A stretch of DNA of 64,000 nucleotides from the NCBI GenBank assembly GCA_030770425.1, contig JASJFT010000025.1:186001-250000 (forward strand). The letters run 5' to 3'. A program made the position numbers and the translations under genes. Positions 31,050-43,158 of this stretch are shown in pieces; the stretch's first letter is position 1; every line of letters begins with the position of its first letter. A model generated the notes under the pieces. The model ran no database searches and had not been told where the DNA came from. It saw only the letters and a program-made list of their open reading frames with translations. Source of the stretch: Darksidea phi (taxonomy: Eukaryota > Ascomycota > Dothideomycetes > Pleosporales > Lentitheciaceae).

Positions 31050-32625
31050 TTAGATCATATGCTTCGCCTTTAGTGCCGGTCTCAGACCCTCCTCTACATC
31101 GCGCTCTTGACTGACCTCCGTCGTCTTCATGATACCTCCCAGTTTGCCAAAAGGCTGTAGTTTGTTGTCCAGCAACTCCACGCTTTCAGCACTCCCGTTC
31201 CTCGGACTACCATCTTCCCGTATGCTAGCAGCGCTTTCGCTCCGTGTCTTATCGCCAGCAGCCTTATTCTCTGCATTGATGGTTGTCAAGATGTGCGCCT
31301 CGTACGCGGCGTAAGGCGATAACGAACGTCCGTTGCTCTTACTGGACCCAAGGGAGTTGTAAGCGTCAGTGGTCGCGGACCGGTTGTTGCTGCCAGGACC
31401 GTATGGACGAGAGACGGGCTTGGAGTTTGTGCGGCCGCGCGAGCCGCGACCGTAGGTTGAGCCGAGGACCGTGCGGAAGAGGGGCTTCAGGCAAGGTAGA
31501 TTTCCGGCGATGATACCGACGTTGCACTCAAGAACGGTCCAGATTGTGAGGTGTTTCGAATCCCAAAGCCAGTCGCCCGCCTTGCCGTATTCTGAAATGT
31601 ATCCCACCTTCACCAAAGCTGCCGCGGTTGCAAAGACGCCTAGAGCAAGGATGCCCACAACAGAAGTCTTTTGTCGCCGGTTCATTTGGACATTCCATAA
31701 CATTGGTATCTAAAAGCTCATTAGCTGTATCCGTAGAGACATGAGTTCGCTGCATACTGGGATGATGATTGCAAAGAGCAAGTCCGTGAAAATGCTCAAG
31801 GCTGGACAAGGGTCAGTATGATATTCTGTCTAAAGGACATGCAGCTCGACGTACAAACGTTGGTGTAGCTGAGGGCCTTCAACGTATGTGCGCTCCAGCA
31901 AGTGCCTTTCGCCATCGGATCCCATTGTAAGGCGAGATTGGTGCATTGTGTTACGAGCGTCTGAATTACAGTAAGCGACCAAGCCTGACAAAGTGTCGTA
32001 TTGAGGGTGTATCAAACTTACGATGAAGCAAGCAGTGGTCCAGACTGCCATGAAGACTAGGTGAAATCAGTGAGTGGAAGCTCGAGAAGAGATGACGAAA
32101 AAGTGGGGCTACGTACTCATTATACCAATAATCGATTGTCGGTAGAACGAGACAGTCGCTATGCGCAGTAGGAAGAAACCGATGGATTCCTTAACAACAC
32201 AAATAGCGAAAAGGTAGATCGGTTGAGATATGAAGTTGAGCTTCAACCCTATCTGGAAATCGTGAGGTGGTATGAAGTTGATGTGTTTGCCAGCTCCATA
32301 GTGAACCTGAGGGACTATAATGCACTGCCCTGCTATGCACTGCTTGGCCATGAGCGAGGACAACAAATGCAGCGATGTGGCTCACTCACGAGAAGCATCG
32401 CGAAACACATGCAGTAATCCTACGACTGTCAGCAGGCCGTAACTCGCCCCGATCCTTCGGTGAACTTACATCCCATCCAACATTGCGAATCATTTTCAAC
32501 CTAACGAAAAGGCGGGCGATCATAGTGACGAGGGCGATGATCGTAATAGACAGGGTTGCCCCGAGGATTTTAGGACCCTCATTTTCGTATGGATACTGAA
32601 TTGGTGGGGGTCCCGGGGCCGCCAT
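31050..32625 (-). CDS. Fungal-rhodopsin-family 7TM protein (seven exons)
   Basis: Minus-strand exons 32625-32470, 32419-32390, 32339-32117, 32056-32022, 31984-31855, 31801-31758 and 31709-31050 give 425 aa; introns are 37-60 nt. The joins restore the family sequence: IRNVGWDDYCMCFAMLLCIA, QVHYGAGKHINF, LKLNFISQPIYLFAICVVKE, MAVWTTACFIAWSLTVIQTL, ALSYTNVSLSIFTDLLFAII and IPMLWNVQMNRRQKTSVVGI. Seven helices are followed by a 110-residue Ser/Arg-rich cytosolic tail (LGSTYGRGSRG). The 37-nt fourth intron is very short but is needed to keep the frame. Function is unknown; family members include surface-sensing GPCR-like proteins. Upstream open frames on this strand (to 32742) are not coding. Confidence 0.88.
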
Positions 32626-35440
32626 TTCGTGAAAGTTCACCTCTGAAAAGACAATCCTGCAAAAGTCGTCGAGTTGCACCGTAGCACAGATCTTCGAAAA
32701 AAGAAAGGACCGGACGCAGGTCGTAAAAAGGGCATCAAGCACTGCAACATATTATGGGGAGGGGGTATACGTTGTTCCTGCAGGCACTAAACATGGGTTG
32801 ATGACTTCAGACTACGAATGTTAGAGGGACGCCATCACTAATTAGCCGCAAGAGATGTGGTGCACTCCTGTACTGTGATAGTGACATGGAGTGGAACCCA
32901 CATCCGGATCCGCGGGCTCAGCGAATAGATCAACGCGCTGAAAGCGGGGCATTGCTTCAAGAGCATGGTACGCTAGGAAAGATCCGTGGCCATGGCGACG
33001 AAGTCGTAAGGTCGTTTGCGTGTGAAACTATTGCTAGGACAAGGCCTGCCGGAGCAGACGACGGATTGCGCAACGCCGCCGATGCTCTAGGGGTGGCCAG
33101 GCCCTGCAGTTGACTGGAGGCAGAATGGGTGTGATTAGCCGACAGAATGACTCGGTCGATCAGCGCTTAGGCGGTAACTCCCTCCGGCTCGGAAGCGAAC
33201 CGAGGGATTGCTGCTGCGATATCAATGCTACTTGTAGGGGACGGGTCCGAACTCTATTTCTCCACAGCTTGCCACGTACCCACTGCCCAGAAGACACGAA
33301 CTTGTTCCATGGATCTCTAATGCTGGGTCGAGCAATGGCGGGATCCCGAGATGGGTAGAATCGGAAAAGCGACTTCAAAACGTAGATGTTGCGGATATTG
33401 TGCAATGTGTATCTTGAAATAGAGGATCAACAACCCACTGGGGCGATGGGAGATCGAAACCATACCATACATAGTACGGACCAGGATCTCTGCCATCAGT
33501 TGATTGACTCTGAGGACTAGCCTTATATGGACTAGTCTCCGAAACGATCAGACCTCGGCTTCAGGCGGTACTCACATGTCAACCCTTCTACGGAGATATC
33601 TTTATGTACATGCCGGCCGTAGCATTCACCACGTGCGTTCATGCAGCCACGGAGCCATCGACACTTTTATACGGGTGCGTGGCTCACCCTACTCCTTAGC
33701 TCTCGTATTCTTACGCCTCGGAGCCTTCGGCTCCAACTTTCCGGCCAAGACTCTGCAAGACTCACTAGGATTTGCTTCTAGATCCCACGCAAGGCTAGCG
33801 TGACTGTGCCTCAATGTCATATCATGGTGTATTGTACGGACGGAGCCAGCGGCCCGAACCTCGCCTAGCAGTCTCTTGCACGCGGGCCTCCGCGGCCATT
33901 CGAATGTGGCCAAGGTCGAACGGAACCCAACGTTTCTCCCAACCAACTATGGGTGTTCATCTCCGTCTACTGCTGTACATGGAAGGTACCAATAACTTCG
34001 AGACTGAAGACAGATGGCCGATTATTTGCAGGGTCCACAGACGAGGGGATGGGCAGGGATTTGCTTCCTTGTACACGCGGTCTCGCCTTCTGCGGCGGAT
34101 GCGCGTAGCTGTGCCCGGGCCAGCACACAGACTGTGCATCCCTGGAAGGCTCATGCATGCGCATGTATCGCGGACCGTAATATGAGAGTTGTCAACGAAC
34201 ACCCCAATTCGAAATTAAATGACCCCCCAATAAGCCTATTCGTGTATAGCTCAACGCCACGCGCAGCGCTAAGGAAGACCGCCGCCGCACCGACGTAATA
34301 TAGAAAATTGTATTGCCGGAGGGTATTATTACGGTATTATTATACAGCGCGAAAAGTGAGCTCAGCCATCCTCGTGATCCTAGGTGGTTTGGTGTTGATT
34401 ATTGCCACTGAAATCTATGAGAGGCATGCTCCTACGAGCGTGTAGGCCCTGTATACATGAAAGGGCGGTTCTCCTGCGCCGTCGAACTACCCTGATTGAT
34501 CGTCGGGTCATACTGTTGCCCATAGTAATTAGATGGTGCCTAGTTCTGTGAGGGCGCTGCCATGCTGGCTGGCCATCCACTCGCTGAGGGGGTATATACG
34601 CCCTGAGCTGTGTGAGGGCCCTGAAAAACAGGCGTCAAAATAGGCGTCAAAACAGGCGTCAAAACAGGCGTAAAAAGCCCTCGCGCTACGCACAACCCTA
34701 TTTCCAGTACCTGCGATATGATTTGTATGTGTTTCGCTGCGCGCGTGTATCGGTAACCCCGACGGGGGGTTAAGTGAGGCGGGTAGGCTCGTAGGAAGGG
34801 TACTGGGGTGGTTCTCGTCGAGTCGCTCTGCGAGATTAGGCTCGCATTGGTTACCACGAGGGCCGCTGCCCTTCTAATAGCTCTGAGTAGTCGTCCTACG
34901 CGTCTACAATAACAACAGATGGACTTAGAACTAATGAAATGAGCAGCTGGTATCAATACAGCGCCTCCAGCACCGAAAAACTCTATATTACTATGGCCAA
35001 GGAGACTGCTGCAGGTTAATGCGCCGCTAGAGCTTTACCTAGAGAGCCATACCCGAATAGCCTTGTTGGGGCGTCATTTAATTTATATTGGGGTGTTCGT
35101 TAACAACTCCCCTGTAATATTCCACCCAAGGCCCCACCTGTTCTGCTTCGGTAAGCCTTGTCGACAAAGATATGCCGGCCTTTGGGAGCTGTGGCCTCCC
35201 TTCACCTTCCCCTTGTCAAACTCGAAAGGACTCTTTAAGAATAACCTTTGAGTCTGGTCAAGGTGACTCCTTCTCCCCTTACCCTCCTCACTCGCTTTCA
35301 TCCTGCATGCTGTTTCGCTTACTGAGCTTGCATTCAAGGACGACGTCAGCTCGTATCTATTTTCCCGCCTGAATAGAGTTTATCAGAGCGACCTTCCTAT
35401 TCCTAATCATCGCGAGAGGAGAAGGTTTTGTTAGCCCAAC
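32626..35440. other. Gene-free region upstream of tyrosinase
   Basis: 2.8 kb without a supported gene. A 138-codon minus-strand frame (34540-34956) has no ATG at its start and contains a 12-bp minisatellite. The last few hundred bases are the tyrosinase promoter. Confidence 0.45.
34629..34676 (-). repeat. 12-bp minisatellite, four copies
   Basis: CAGGCGTCAAAA, TAGGCGTCAAAA, CAGGCGTCAAAA and CAGGCGTAAAAA in tandem. On the minus strand they would read TPVL/TPIL units in a frame that has no start codon. Confidence 0.85.
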
Positions 35441-36849
35441 ATGCGCTTTAATTCACATGCAGTGGTGCTGGGCTTTTTGGCCGTCGCGCTAACAAACGCC
35501 TTCCCTACCCCCCAAGATGAGCCATCTTCGACCACGCTGCCGTCGTCCGCTTCGACCGACATTGAAGAAGCTAGCGAGCAGTTAGCTCAGCTGGCGCAGT
35601 TCGCGCAGAGTGAAACAAATGCGACGCTCGAGGGGAGCAGCAGTAAGCACAAGCGAGGAGGCTGCTCGCTGAGAAAGCTCGCAGTGCGGAGAGAATGGTA
35701 TGGGGGTTGTTCTTTACCTCAATACAGGTGTTTCGAGTAGATTCAAGCATGAATAACGACTGATTTTTGACACAGGGGATCGCTTTCACCCAAGGAGCGC
35801 AAGGCCTACACCGATGCTGTCCTCTGTCTGCAAAGCAAACAGGCTAAAACTCCCTCGTCCTTAATTCCGGGAGCGAAATCACGCTTCGATGATTGGGTCG
35901 GAACGCACATTCTCCAAACCCCGAACATCCACTACACTGTATGTATTCTCTCCTTGTCCCGCACCTCTTTATCCGACAAGTGCTGCATCCACCCCGCAAC
36001 AAACTCAAACTTACCAAATCTCAGGGTACCTTCCTAGCATGGCATCGCCTTTTCACCTGGCAATACGAGCAAGCCCTCAGAAATGAATGCGGCTACAAGG
36101 GCTATCAACCATACTGGGATTGGTCCAAGACGGCCGTAACCGGCCTCGAAAAGTCGCCTATCTTCGACGGCTCCGCCTACTCCATGTCAGGCAACGGCGC
36201 CCGTGTTGCGAACCAGTCTGACGTCGTCATTGGTGGCAACGGCCTCCCCGAAGTGGTCATCCCGTCGGGCTCAGGCGGCGGCTGCGTAAAATCCGGGCCC
36301 TTCGTCAACATGAAGGTCAACCTAGGCCCCGTGGCCATGCAGATCCCCGGCAACATCACTCTCAGCAATGGTGACGGACTCTCGTACAACCCGCGCTGCC
36401 TCAAGCGGGATCTGACTGATTTCGCAAACAAGCGTTTCGCAAACGCCACCTCCGTCGTGCGCAACATCCTCAAGCCAAAGAACATCTGGGATTTCCAGAT
36501 GACCATGCAAGGCCTGCCCGGCACCGGCGACATTGGCATTCACGGCGGCGGACACTACACCATGGGCGGCGATCCAGGACGCGATTTGTTTGTTTCCCCC
36601 GGTGATCCGTTGTTCTACCTTCACCACGGCATGATTGATCGCACGTGGTGGATCTGGCAGAGTCTGGATGCGGAGACCCGGACAGGTGCAGAGGGTATTT
36701 CCGGCACGGGTACTTTCTTGAACCAGCCGCCTAGCGCAAACACCACGCTGGATACGGTCTTAGATTTGGGATATGCCGCCGGTCCACCCATGCCCATGGA
36801 GGATCTCATGAGCACCACTGATGGACCATTCTGCTATATCTACATTTGA
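35441..36849 (+). CDS. Secreted tyrosinase (type-3 copper oxidase)
   Basis: Exons 35441-35697, 35776-35938 and 36025-36849 (414 aa); introns of 78 and 86 nt. A signal peptide is clear (SHAVVLGFLAVALTNAFP). The CuA site reads VGTHILQTPNIHYTGTFLAW followed by HRLFTWQYEQAL, giving three histidines. The CuB site has IHGGGHYTMGG and GDPLFYLHHGMIDRTWW. This matches the short fungal tyrosinase-domain class without the long C-terminal lid domain. It should oxidise phenols to quinones, using O2, in the secretory path or outside the cell; the substrate is unknown. Asn-x-Ser/Thr sites (NITLS, NATS) support secretion. Confidence 0.92.
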
Positions 36850-37255
36850 ATCGACTGACAGCTAGCTGGCTCATTTGCAGCGAGCTGCCTTTCCATGTAC
36901 ACATCTCATAGAGTACATAATAGCCTATAGAATAATTGATCATTCAATCTCCTCGGAAGGTGACGCATAGTACCACAAGGGCTTTAGTGTCTGTCCAAGA
37001 TATATGAAGAAAGACATTCAAGTCCATGCAATGTTTACCTTCGAGTCAATTGTACGAAATATGTATATGAGCTACGGTCCTACAATGTGACAGTAAAACG
37101 CCATCTATGCACCATGACGCATATGCCTAGATATCCAACCACAAGGGATACACCACAAGGGAACCGACCCACTCAGACAACCGTGCGTCTGATTCCTACA
37201 TATACACGAGTCCAGGACGCAGTCACCAGACGGAAACATAATGGTTCAACGCCAA
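36850..37255. other. Convergent 3' region
   Basis: 400 bp between the tyrosinase stop and the ABC transporter stop. Contains both 3' UTRs; nothing else seen. Confidence 0.5.
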
Positions 37256-40200
37256 TTACCGTCTCTCTACCAGCAGCAAATGCATAGCGAGGTACGCTAA
37301 TACCACAAAAGCTCCCCCGAATATAGCGAGGCCGACGCAATCTTTCCACAAAGCCATGGTGTTGAAACCAAAAGAGCTGAGAATGGCGGACCCGGGGACT
37401 TCAATGTCGAGGCCATATTTATGATCGACGAGCGAGAGGTATCTGACTTCGTTGACGATGAGTCCTTCAAAAGCATAGTGGAAGATGGAGAGCTGCAATG
37501 GAGTCAGTCGTGTAATCAAGTGCTGTTAACAATGGGGATAGGTCTTACCGATTGTAGCCACTTCGCTGCAGCAGGTATACTCTCTTTGTTCAAGAAGAAG
37601 CCTGAAAAGAGCAAACTGAAAAGCATAACAAGCACGCCGATCAAATTCGCTACTCCACTATTGCGGAATACGATGCCAATGAACAAGCAGATGGCGGCCG
37701 CAGCCAGATTGAACAGAACCAAGAACAACACAAACTTCAAGAACTCAGGCCACGCCGGGATAAGTCCCGTCATCGGGTATACGATGATACCTAGAATGAT
37801 GGGAGGAATAAGTCGTAATGGTACAATGTCGAAGAAGACTTTCGCGGCGAAGTATGAAAGCGGGTGATAGTAGCCTTTGGCTCGTTCGCGGGTGAAAAGC
37901 AGGCGCTCTGGTGCGAAGACGGTGAGAACAGTCAGTGTGCTGAAGCCGAAGAGTGCTAGCACGAAAAAGAACAGCCCAAGACGATTCTGGAAGCCTTTGA
38001 TGTCGTCTGTGAGGCCAAAGAACAGGAAGCCAAGGAAGACGGCAAGGACGATGGCGATAGCGTAGTGGGTGAGCATGAGCATCGGGTCTCGGTAGAGATT
38101 GCGCCAGGTTCGCTTTGATAGAATGATGAATTGACCAAGAAGTCCAACCTTGCGGAAACCTTTGACTTTGCCAGCGGCCACGAAGCCATTGGGCTGTTGG
38201 GCAGCACCATTGTTGCCATTGGCTTCATTCGCACTGGAGATGGCGCTAGCGATGTCCTCGTGAAGAGCACCAGCAACATCCGAGGTAGCGTAGGCAGCCA
38301 CGAGGACATCCAAGTTTGTTCCGGTTCCGCCATCGGCCGGAGGAGGGAGCTCATCGGGATCGTCCAGGATCTGAGGAGGCGGTGCACCTTGTTGACGAGT
38401 AAGTTTCAGCCACTGAGCGTTATCACGACGCTCATAAGGGGCTTCGTCATCTGTTTTAGGGGACTTCGTACCGTCTGCTTCTGGTGGAGCTGAACTTCTC
38501 TTCCTGGTGAAGAGCTCACGCTCCTGCTGCTGGCGGATTGAAGTCTTACGCTTGCCTTTTGGTCGAATGCTCGAGATGCTAGGGCTTCCGACAGTATCCC
38601 TATCGACATTGGAACTGTTGATCGACTTGACGGCTATGGCGCTGCTTGCCCTCGTTCCCATTCCGTCCCTTGTGAACAGAGAGCTGTACTCGTCAATGGG
38701 TCGGGTGGCTGTGCTGGCGTGCATAGTGAGGTCCACAAGGTAATCGGCGATGTTGAACCCAGGTGGGCAGGTGTATCCGATGTTGTCGAAATAAGCCTGG
38801 CAGCTTTCGAAAGGTCCTGAGTATACGGTACGTCCTTTGGCGAGGAGGATGAGTTGGTCAAACAGAGCGACAATGTTGGATCGCGGCTGGTGGATGGTAA
38901 AGACAACAGTGCGGTTGTAGTTTTTGACGAGATGGACTAGACATTCCACAACATTGAAAGCGTTGTATGCGTCAAGTCCACTGGTAGGCTCATCGAGGAA
39001 GAGGATGCTGGGAGAGGTGACAAGTTCGCAGGCAATGCCGACTCGACGCTTTTCACCGCCAGAAATGCCACGCCCACTTTCTTCAGAGCCAATCTTTTGA
39101 TGGCGGATGTGATGAATGCCCAGCTGCCGCTCGACGTCCTCCACTTTCTGTTCCTTTGAAGCGCGGCTCATATCTTTGGGAAGTCGTAACAGTGCGGAAT
39201 CGAGGATAGTCTCGTGAACAGTGAGAGTCGGCAGCATGGTGTCGTCCTGATCGACGAAGCCAATGACGCTTCGGAACTCTACATCACGGACCTTCTCTCC
39301 GTTAAGGTAAAAGTCGCCGCCTGTGGTACCAACTTTGTTTTTGCGTGCGAGGATGTCGAGGAACGTAGTTTTTCCGGCACCGGACGCACCCATGATGGCC
39401 AGCAATTCTCCAGGATGTACCGCACCCGAGATGCCGGAGAGAATCTGCTTTCCGTTCAGCTGGTATGACACGTTCTCAAATGTGAGGGTAGCGGGTTTGT
39501 GATCTGCTAGCATCTTTGCGTTCTCATCCTCCTCGTCATCGGAAAGGTGGATCGGTCCCCATCGTTTCCTCTCCGCCCGACGTGCCAAATACCAGACTAT
39601 CAAGACAAAGGCAACAACAAGTAAAGCGCAACCGGCGATGACGCCGGCGATCAATGGTGTGTTGATGGTCTTGATTGGTCTTTCGTAACCAGGAAGCTCG
39701 GTCTCGTGCAGACACTCGCCAGCGTTGCACTTGAGAAAGATGCTCTCGTCGCCGAAGATGCTGGAAATGAGTTCATCCATAGCAGGCTCCGAGAAGACAC
39801 TGCCACTGTCCTTGCCATCTAGAGTCGAGATGGACTTGAATTTGGCCGGACCCTTGATAGATTCGTTCAAGAAAATTCCAATGTCGAAGGAGCCATCCTC
39901 GCCACACAGCATCCTGTCTGGCACGCAGGCGCATTTGATATTGTCACAGTTGTAGGTGGAGACGTTGCGGTCTTCTTCGGCTGCGAAGTCGGAAGTGCAG
40001 GTATCGAGGGCGCAGTAGAACGACTCCTTCTGGTCGACCCAGACTAGAAAGCGAATTAGCACATGCAGCACAGGCATGCAAAGTCGCAGACGGGAACTTA
40101 CACTGAAAGTTACATTCTTCCTTCTCTGAGTTGCACGAGAAGGTGGCCTGCGGCTTCTTGTCCTTCAGCGTGTCCAGGATCTTCTTGTTCGTGATGTCAC

Positions 40201-40663
40201 ACATCTGGTAGTTCTCCTTGACCAGCTGTCCCTCCTTGAAGCAAACCCCGCCCTCTCCCCCAGGTATCAGGGCGTTGCATGCCTGGTTCGTCTGACACAC
40301 ATTGCAGTTGATGCCAGTCCATCCCTCGTTGCATTCGCACTTGTCCCCGCCTCTTGGTGCGCGGTTGCGGTTCCCATCGGGCAGCGCGCCACAAAGTGGC
40401 GTTGAGCAATCGTCTCCGCCAAATCCAGGCTGGCAATCACACTTCCCGTTTCCTTGTATGCATTTGGCGAACTGGTGACACTTGAAGTCGTCGAGGTTGC
40501 AGTTGAAGCACGGTGGACAGCCGTCGGGGCGGTCCTCGTATAGCGAGAAGATGTCTTCAGGCAGTTCGGCGGCTGTATAGTTGGCAAAAGTCCGCTGTGC
40601 TCGCGATGATCCGGCGAGGTTCAGCGCAGCCAGGAGCGCTGTTGTCCATGGGGAGCGTCGCAT
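37256..40663 (-). CDS. ABC-G transporter, Adp1 type, with EGF-like ectodomain
   Basis: Exons 40663-40102, 40043-37549 and 37492-37256 (1097 aa); introns of 58 and 56 nt. The order is: signal peptide; a roughly 340-residue Cys-rich ectodomain with EGF-like units ([26 protein letters not shown]); TM ([20 protein letters not shown]); nucleotide-binding domain with Walker [10 protein letters not shown], signature [11 protein letters not shown] and Walker [13 protein letters not shown]; a low-complexity linker; and six C-terminal TMs ending in [11 protein letters not shown]. One ABC cassette ahead of one TM block makes it a half transporter that would dimerise. The EGF-like head matches yeast Adp1 (YCR011C), whose substrate is not established. 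It shares a 640-bp divergent promoter with the aminotransferase. Confidence 0.92.
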
Positions 40664-41302
40664 ATCGCCGCAGCGCTCAACGGCGCGGAACTAGCCACGC
40701 ACGCTTCACCAGAGCTTTGGTCGCGAAGCTAGTGCCTTGGTGGTGGAATCCAGAACGAGCAGCCAACGGGAGAATTCGGCACGCCGAGTCTTCCAGCTCG
40801 CGGTGGATAAGGAAGAATGCAACGACGCGAGGTTGTTTGGTGGAAGTGGCCAGATGCTCACTGCTATCGTGGGATCTGCGGGGGGCTGGTGATGGATGGA
40901 CGGAGCGAGCTCGCCAAGATGGGGCTCAGACCGAGGCCACCGACGAGGCTTAGACGTTTCCGGCAGGCAGGCACCAGAAACACGTCGTCACCACCCATAG
41001 TGCGATAGTGATGTACCATCTGAGGCTGGCAGCTACAGTACCAAGCTGTCCTCTCTGCATCGCAACGAGATTCGCTGCCATGCGTCAGCGCGGATCCCAG
41101 CCAGTACACGCATGCGCACGTGGTGGTGCAGCTGGTCGGAATGCGCTAGTCTAGATATTTACCATCCAGGCCGCTCGGCCACGCCCTATGTCCAGTGACG
41201 AGGAGCATAAAATTTGATCTAGCGGCCACTCAAAATCATACCCTACGCTTCTTTGTTCAGGGAATAGAAGATATCACTGCGTCAAAACAGGTCGCAGTCA
41301 AA
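40664..41302. promoter_or_regulatory. Divergent promoter, ABC transporter / aminotransferase
   Basis: About 640 bp between the two start codons. Short frames inside have no domain. No specific element recognised. Confidence 0.45.
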
Positions 41303-42607
41303 ATGGTCAAGATCAACACTTTTTCCGTCGAGGCGGCAAGTGCCCTATCAACCCCCACAGCGACACACGGACTGACTAGCCCAGTGGATGGACGAGCACG
41401 AGAATCGTTGCAGGTACAACATCGCCGAAACATGCTGTGCCTCCATCTCCATTGATCAACTACGCGAACTCTCCGAAGCCAAGAACAAGGACATCTTCCA
41501 TACCTCTAGACCTCTGACGTACGGCGCAATTAGAGGATCCGACGCACTTCGAAACAATCTTGCTCGACTGTACTCTGCGAAGTCGGCCAAGCCACTGTCG
41601 CCTGAGAACATTCTCACAACCCCAGGAGCGATCCAAGCGAACTACTTGGCTTCATATGCGTTGGTTGGACCGGGCGACCATGTAATATGCCATTTTCCTA
41701 CGTGTATGTGAATTGCACTCGTTTTCGGGCGAGAAGACGGGCTCATTGTACTACAGATCAGTCGCTGTATGAAGTTCCAAAGCAGTTGGGCGCCGCAGTC
41801 GACCTTTGGAAAGCCAACCCCGGGAACAACTGGATCCCGTCAATAGACGACTTGAAAAGCCTTGTGAAGCCCAACACCAAGCTTCTCATCATCAACAATC
41901 CTAACAACCCCACCGGCGCTGTGTTGAAAAAATCCTTCCTTCAACAAATCATCGATATTGCCTCCGAGCACAATATCACGATTCTGAGCGATGAAGTCTA
42001 TCGTCCCATCTTCCACTCCATCACTCCGCTAGACAACGAATTCCCACCCTCGGTTCTCTCCATGGGCTATGAGAATGCCATCGCCACAGGGTCTATGTCA
42101 AAAGCCTACGCGCTCGCTGGGATACGTGTAGGCTGGATAGCAACCCGCAGCTCCGAGATTATCGAAAAGATTGCGAATGCGCGCCACTACACCACCATCT
42201 CCGTCAGTCAGCTTGACGAGCAAGTTGCCGCCTTCGCACTCGATCAGGACACCGTGCACAGTCTCCTGGCTCGTAACATCCAACTAGCGAAGACCAACTT
42301 GGAAATTCTGGACAAGTTTGTTTTGAGGAACGATGATGCATGTGAGTGGGTGAAACCGCTTGCAGGCACGACCGCGTTTGTCAAGTTTCACGCCGATGGT
42401 AAGGCAGTGGATTCAGTCGACCTTTGCAAGAAGTTACTGGAGAAGACGGGCGTCCTGTTCGTGCCTGGCAGTGAGTGCTTTGGCGAGGAGTTCACGGGCT
42501 ATGTGCGTATCGGGTTCGTGAACCATACAGATGTTATAAAGGAAGGATTGGACAAGGTGACGCATTTTGTGAGGCGAAACATCGAGGATGTGAAGTTGGC
42601 AGAATAA
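41303..42607 (+). CDS. PLP-dependent class I/II aminotransferase
   Basis: Exons 41303-41335, 41385-41703 and 41757-42607 (400 aa). The first intron (41336-41384) has a GC donor (GCG/GCAAGT) and a CCAG acceptor. It is required to join NTFSVEA to WMDEHENRCRYNIAETCC; the second is GT-AG (53 nt). Fold-type I signatures: LTTPGAIQANYLASYAL (cofactor phosphate region), LLIINNPNNPTGAVL, ILSDEVYRP (Asp pairing the pyridine N) and the Schiff-base lysine in GSMSKAYALAGIRVGW. A C-terminal Arg in GYVRIGFV would bind the substrate carboxylate. It transfers amino groups between amino and keto acids; the exact substrate cannot be read from the sequence. The next gene downstream is SSADH. Confidence 0.9.
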
Positions 42608-43158
42608 TCATACCTCATTAATGAACCTTCATCAATGGCATACTGAAATGCACTGCTCATACAATTCGCAAGATATGATGCAAACATGAAGTGGAAGTCG
42701 TTTTCGCCAGTGCGGACCCCCGAGCGTTCCGCTTTTGCTTGCTTTTACACGCCCCAAACGCGCTTCTAGCTAAAGCTGAGAGGGGTTCCTGCACCCCCCT
42801 CTCAGCTATGATTTTCCTCCCACGATAATTGTATCATGTTCCACAATCGCGCTTCAATGTGAATTTCTGACCAGCTTCCTTCGTAGATGATTGATTGTAT
42901 GACCGTTCCCACAAGGCACCAATTGCCTCGGCACCCCGAGTCTGTCTAGCCCCGCACGGGAGCTGTAGCTCCACCAGCTGTCCGCAACGTCATCGCGTCG
43001 CATCTCCAAAGTTCTCCCCGCAACTCGGCGCCGCCCACCTATCAATCGCTCCCGCTTCCGTGTTAAGCTGCCAATTGCGGAGACTAAAGCCGCGGCTGTG
43101 AGTTGTCTTTCTTGTCCTTGATTCATAATTACGGCGTCCGTCCGGCTCATTGACAAAA
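42608..43158. other. Intergenic region between aminotransferase and SSADH
   Basis: 550 bp holding the aminotransferase 3' UTR with a strong hairpin and the SSADH promoter and leader. No further gene. Confidence 0.5.
42774..42807. terminator. Perfect 12-bp hairpin downstream of the aminotransferase
   Basis: AGCTGAGAGGGG (42774-42785), 10-nt loop, CCCCTCTCAGCT (42796-42807). It lies about 170 bp past the stop codon. Pol II does not use such terminators, so a 3' UTR structure or transposon remnant is as likely as a role in 3' end formation. Confidence 0.5.

Noticed and set aside
34540..34956. 138-codon minus-strand frame with TPVL repeats
   Set aside because: Starts at a TTG codon and is mostly a 12-bp minisatellite plus low-complexity sequence; recorded as a repeat, not a gene.
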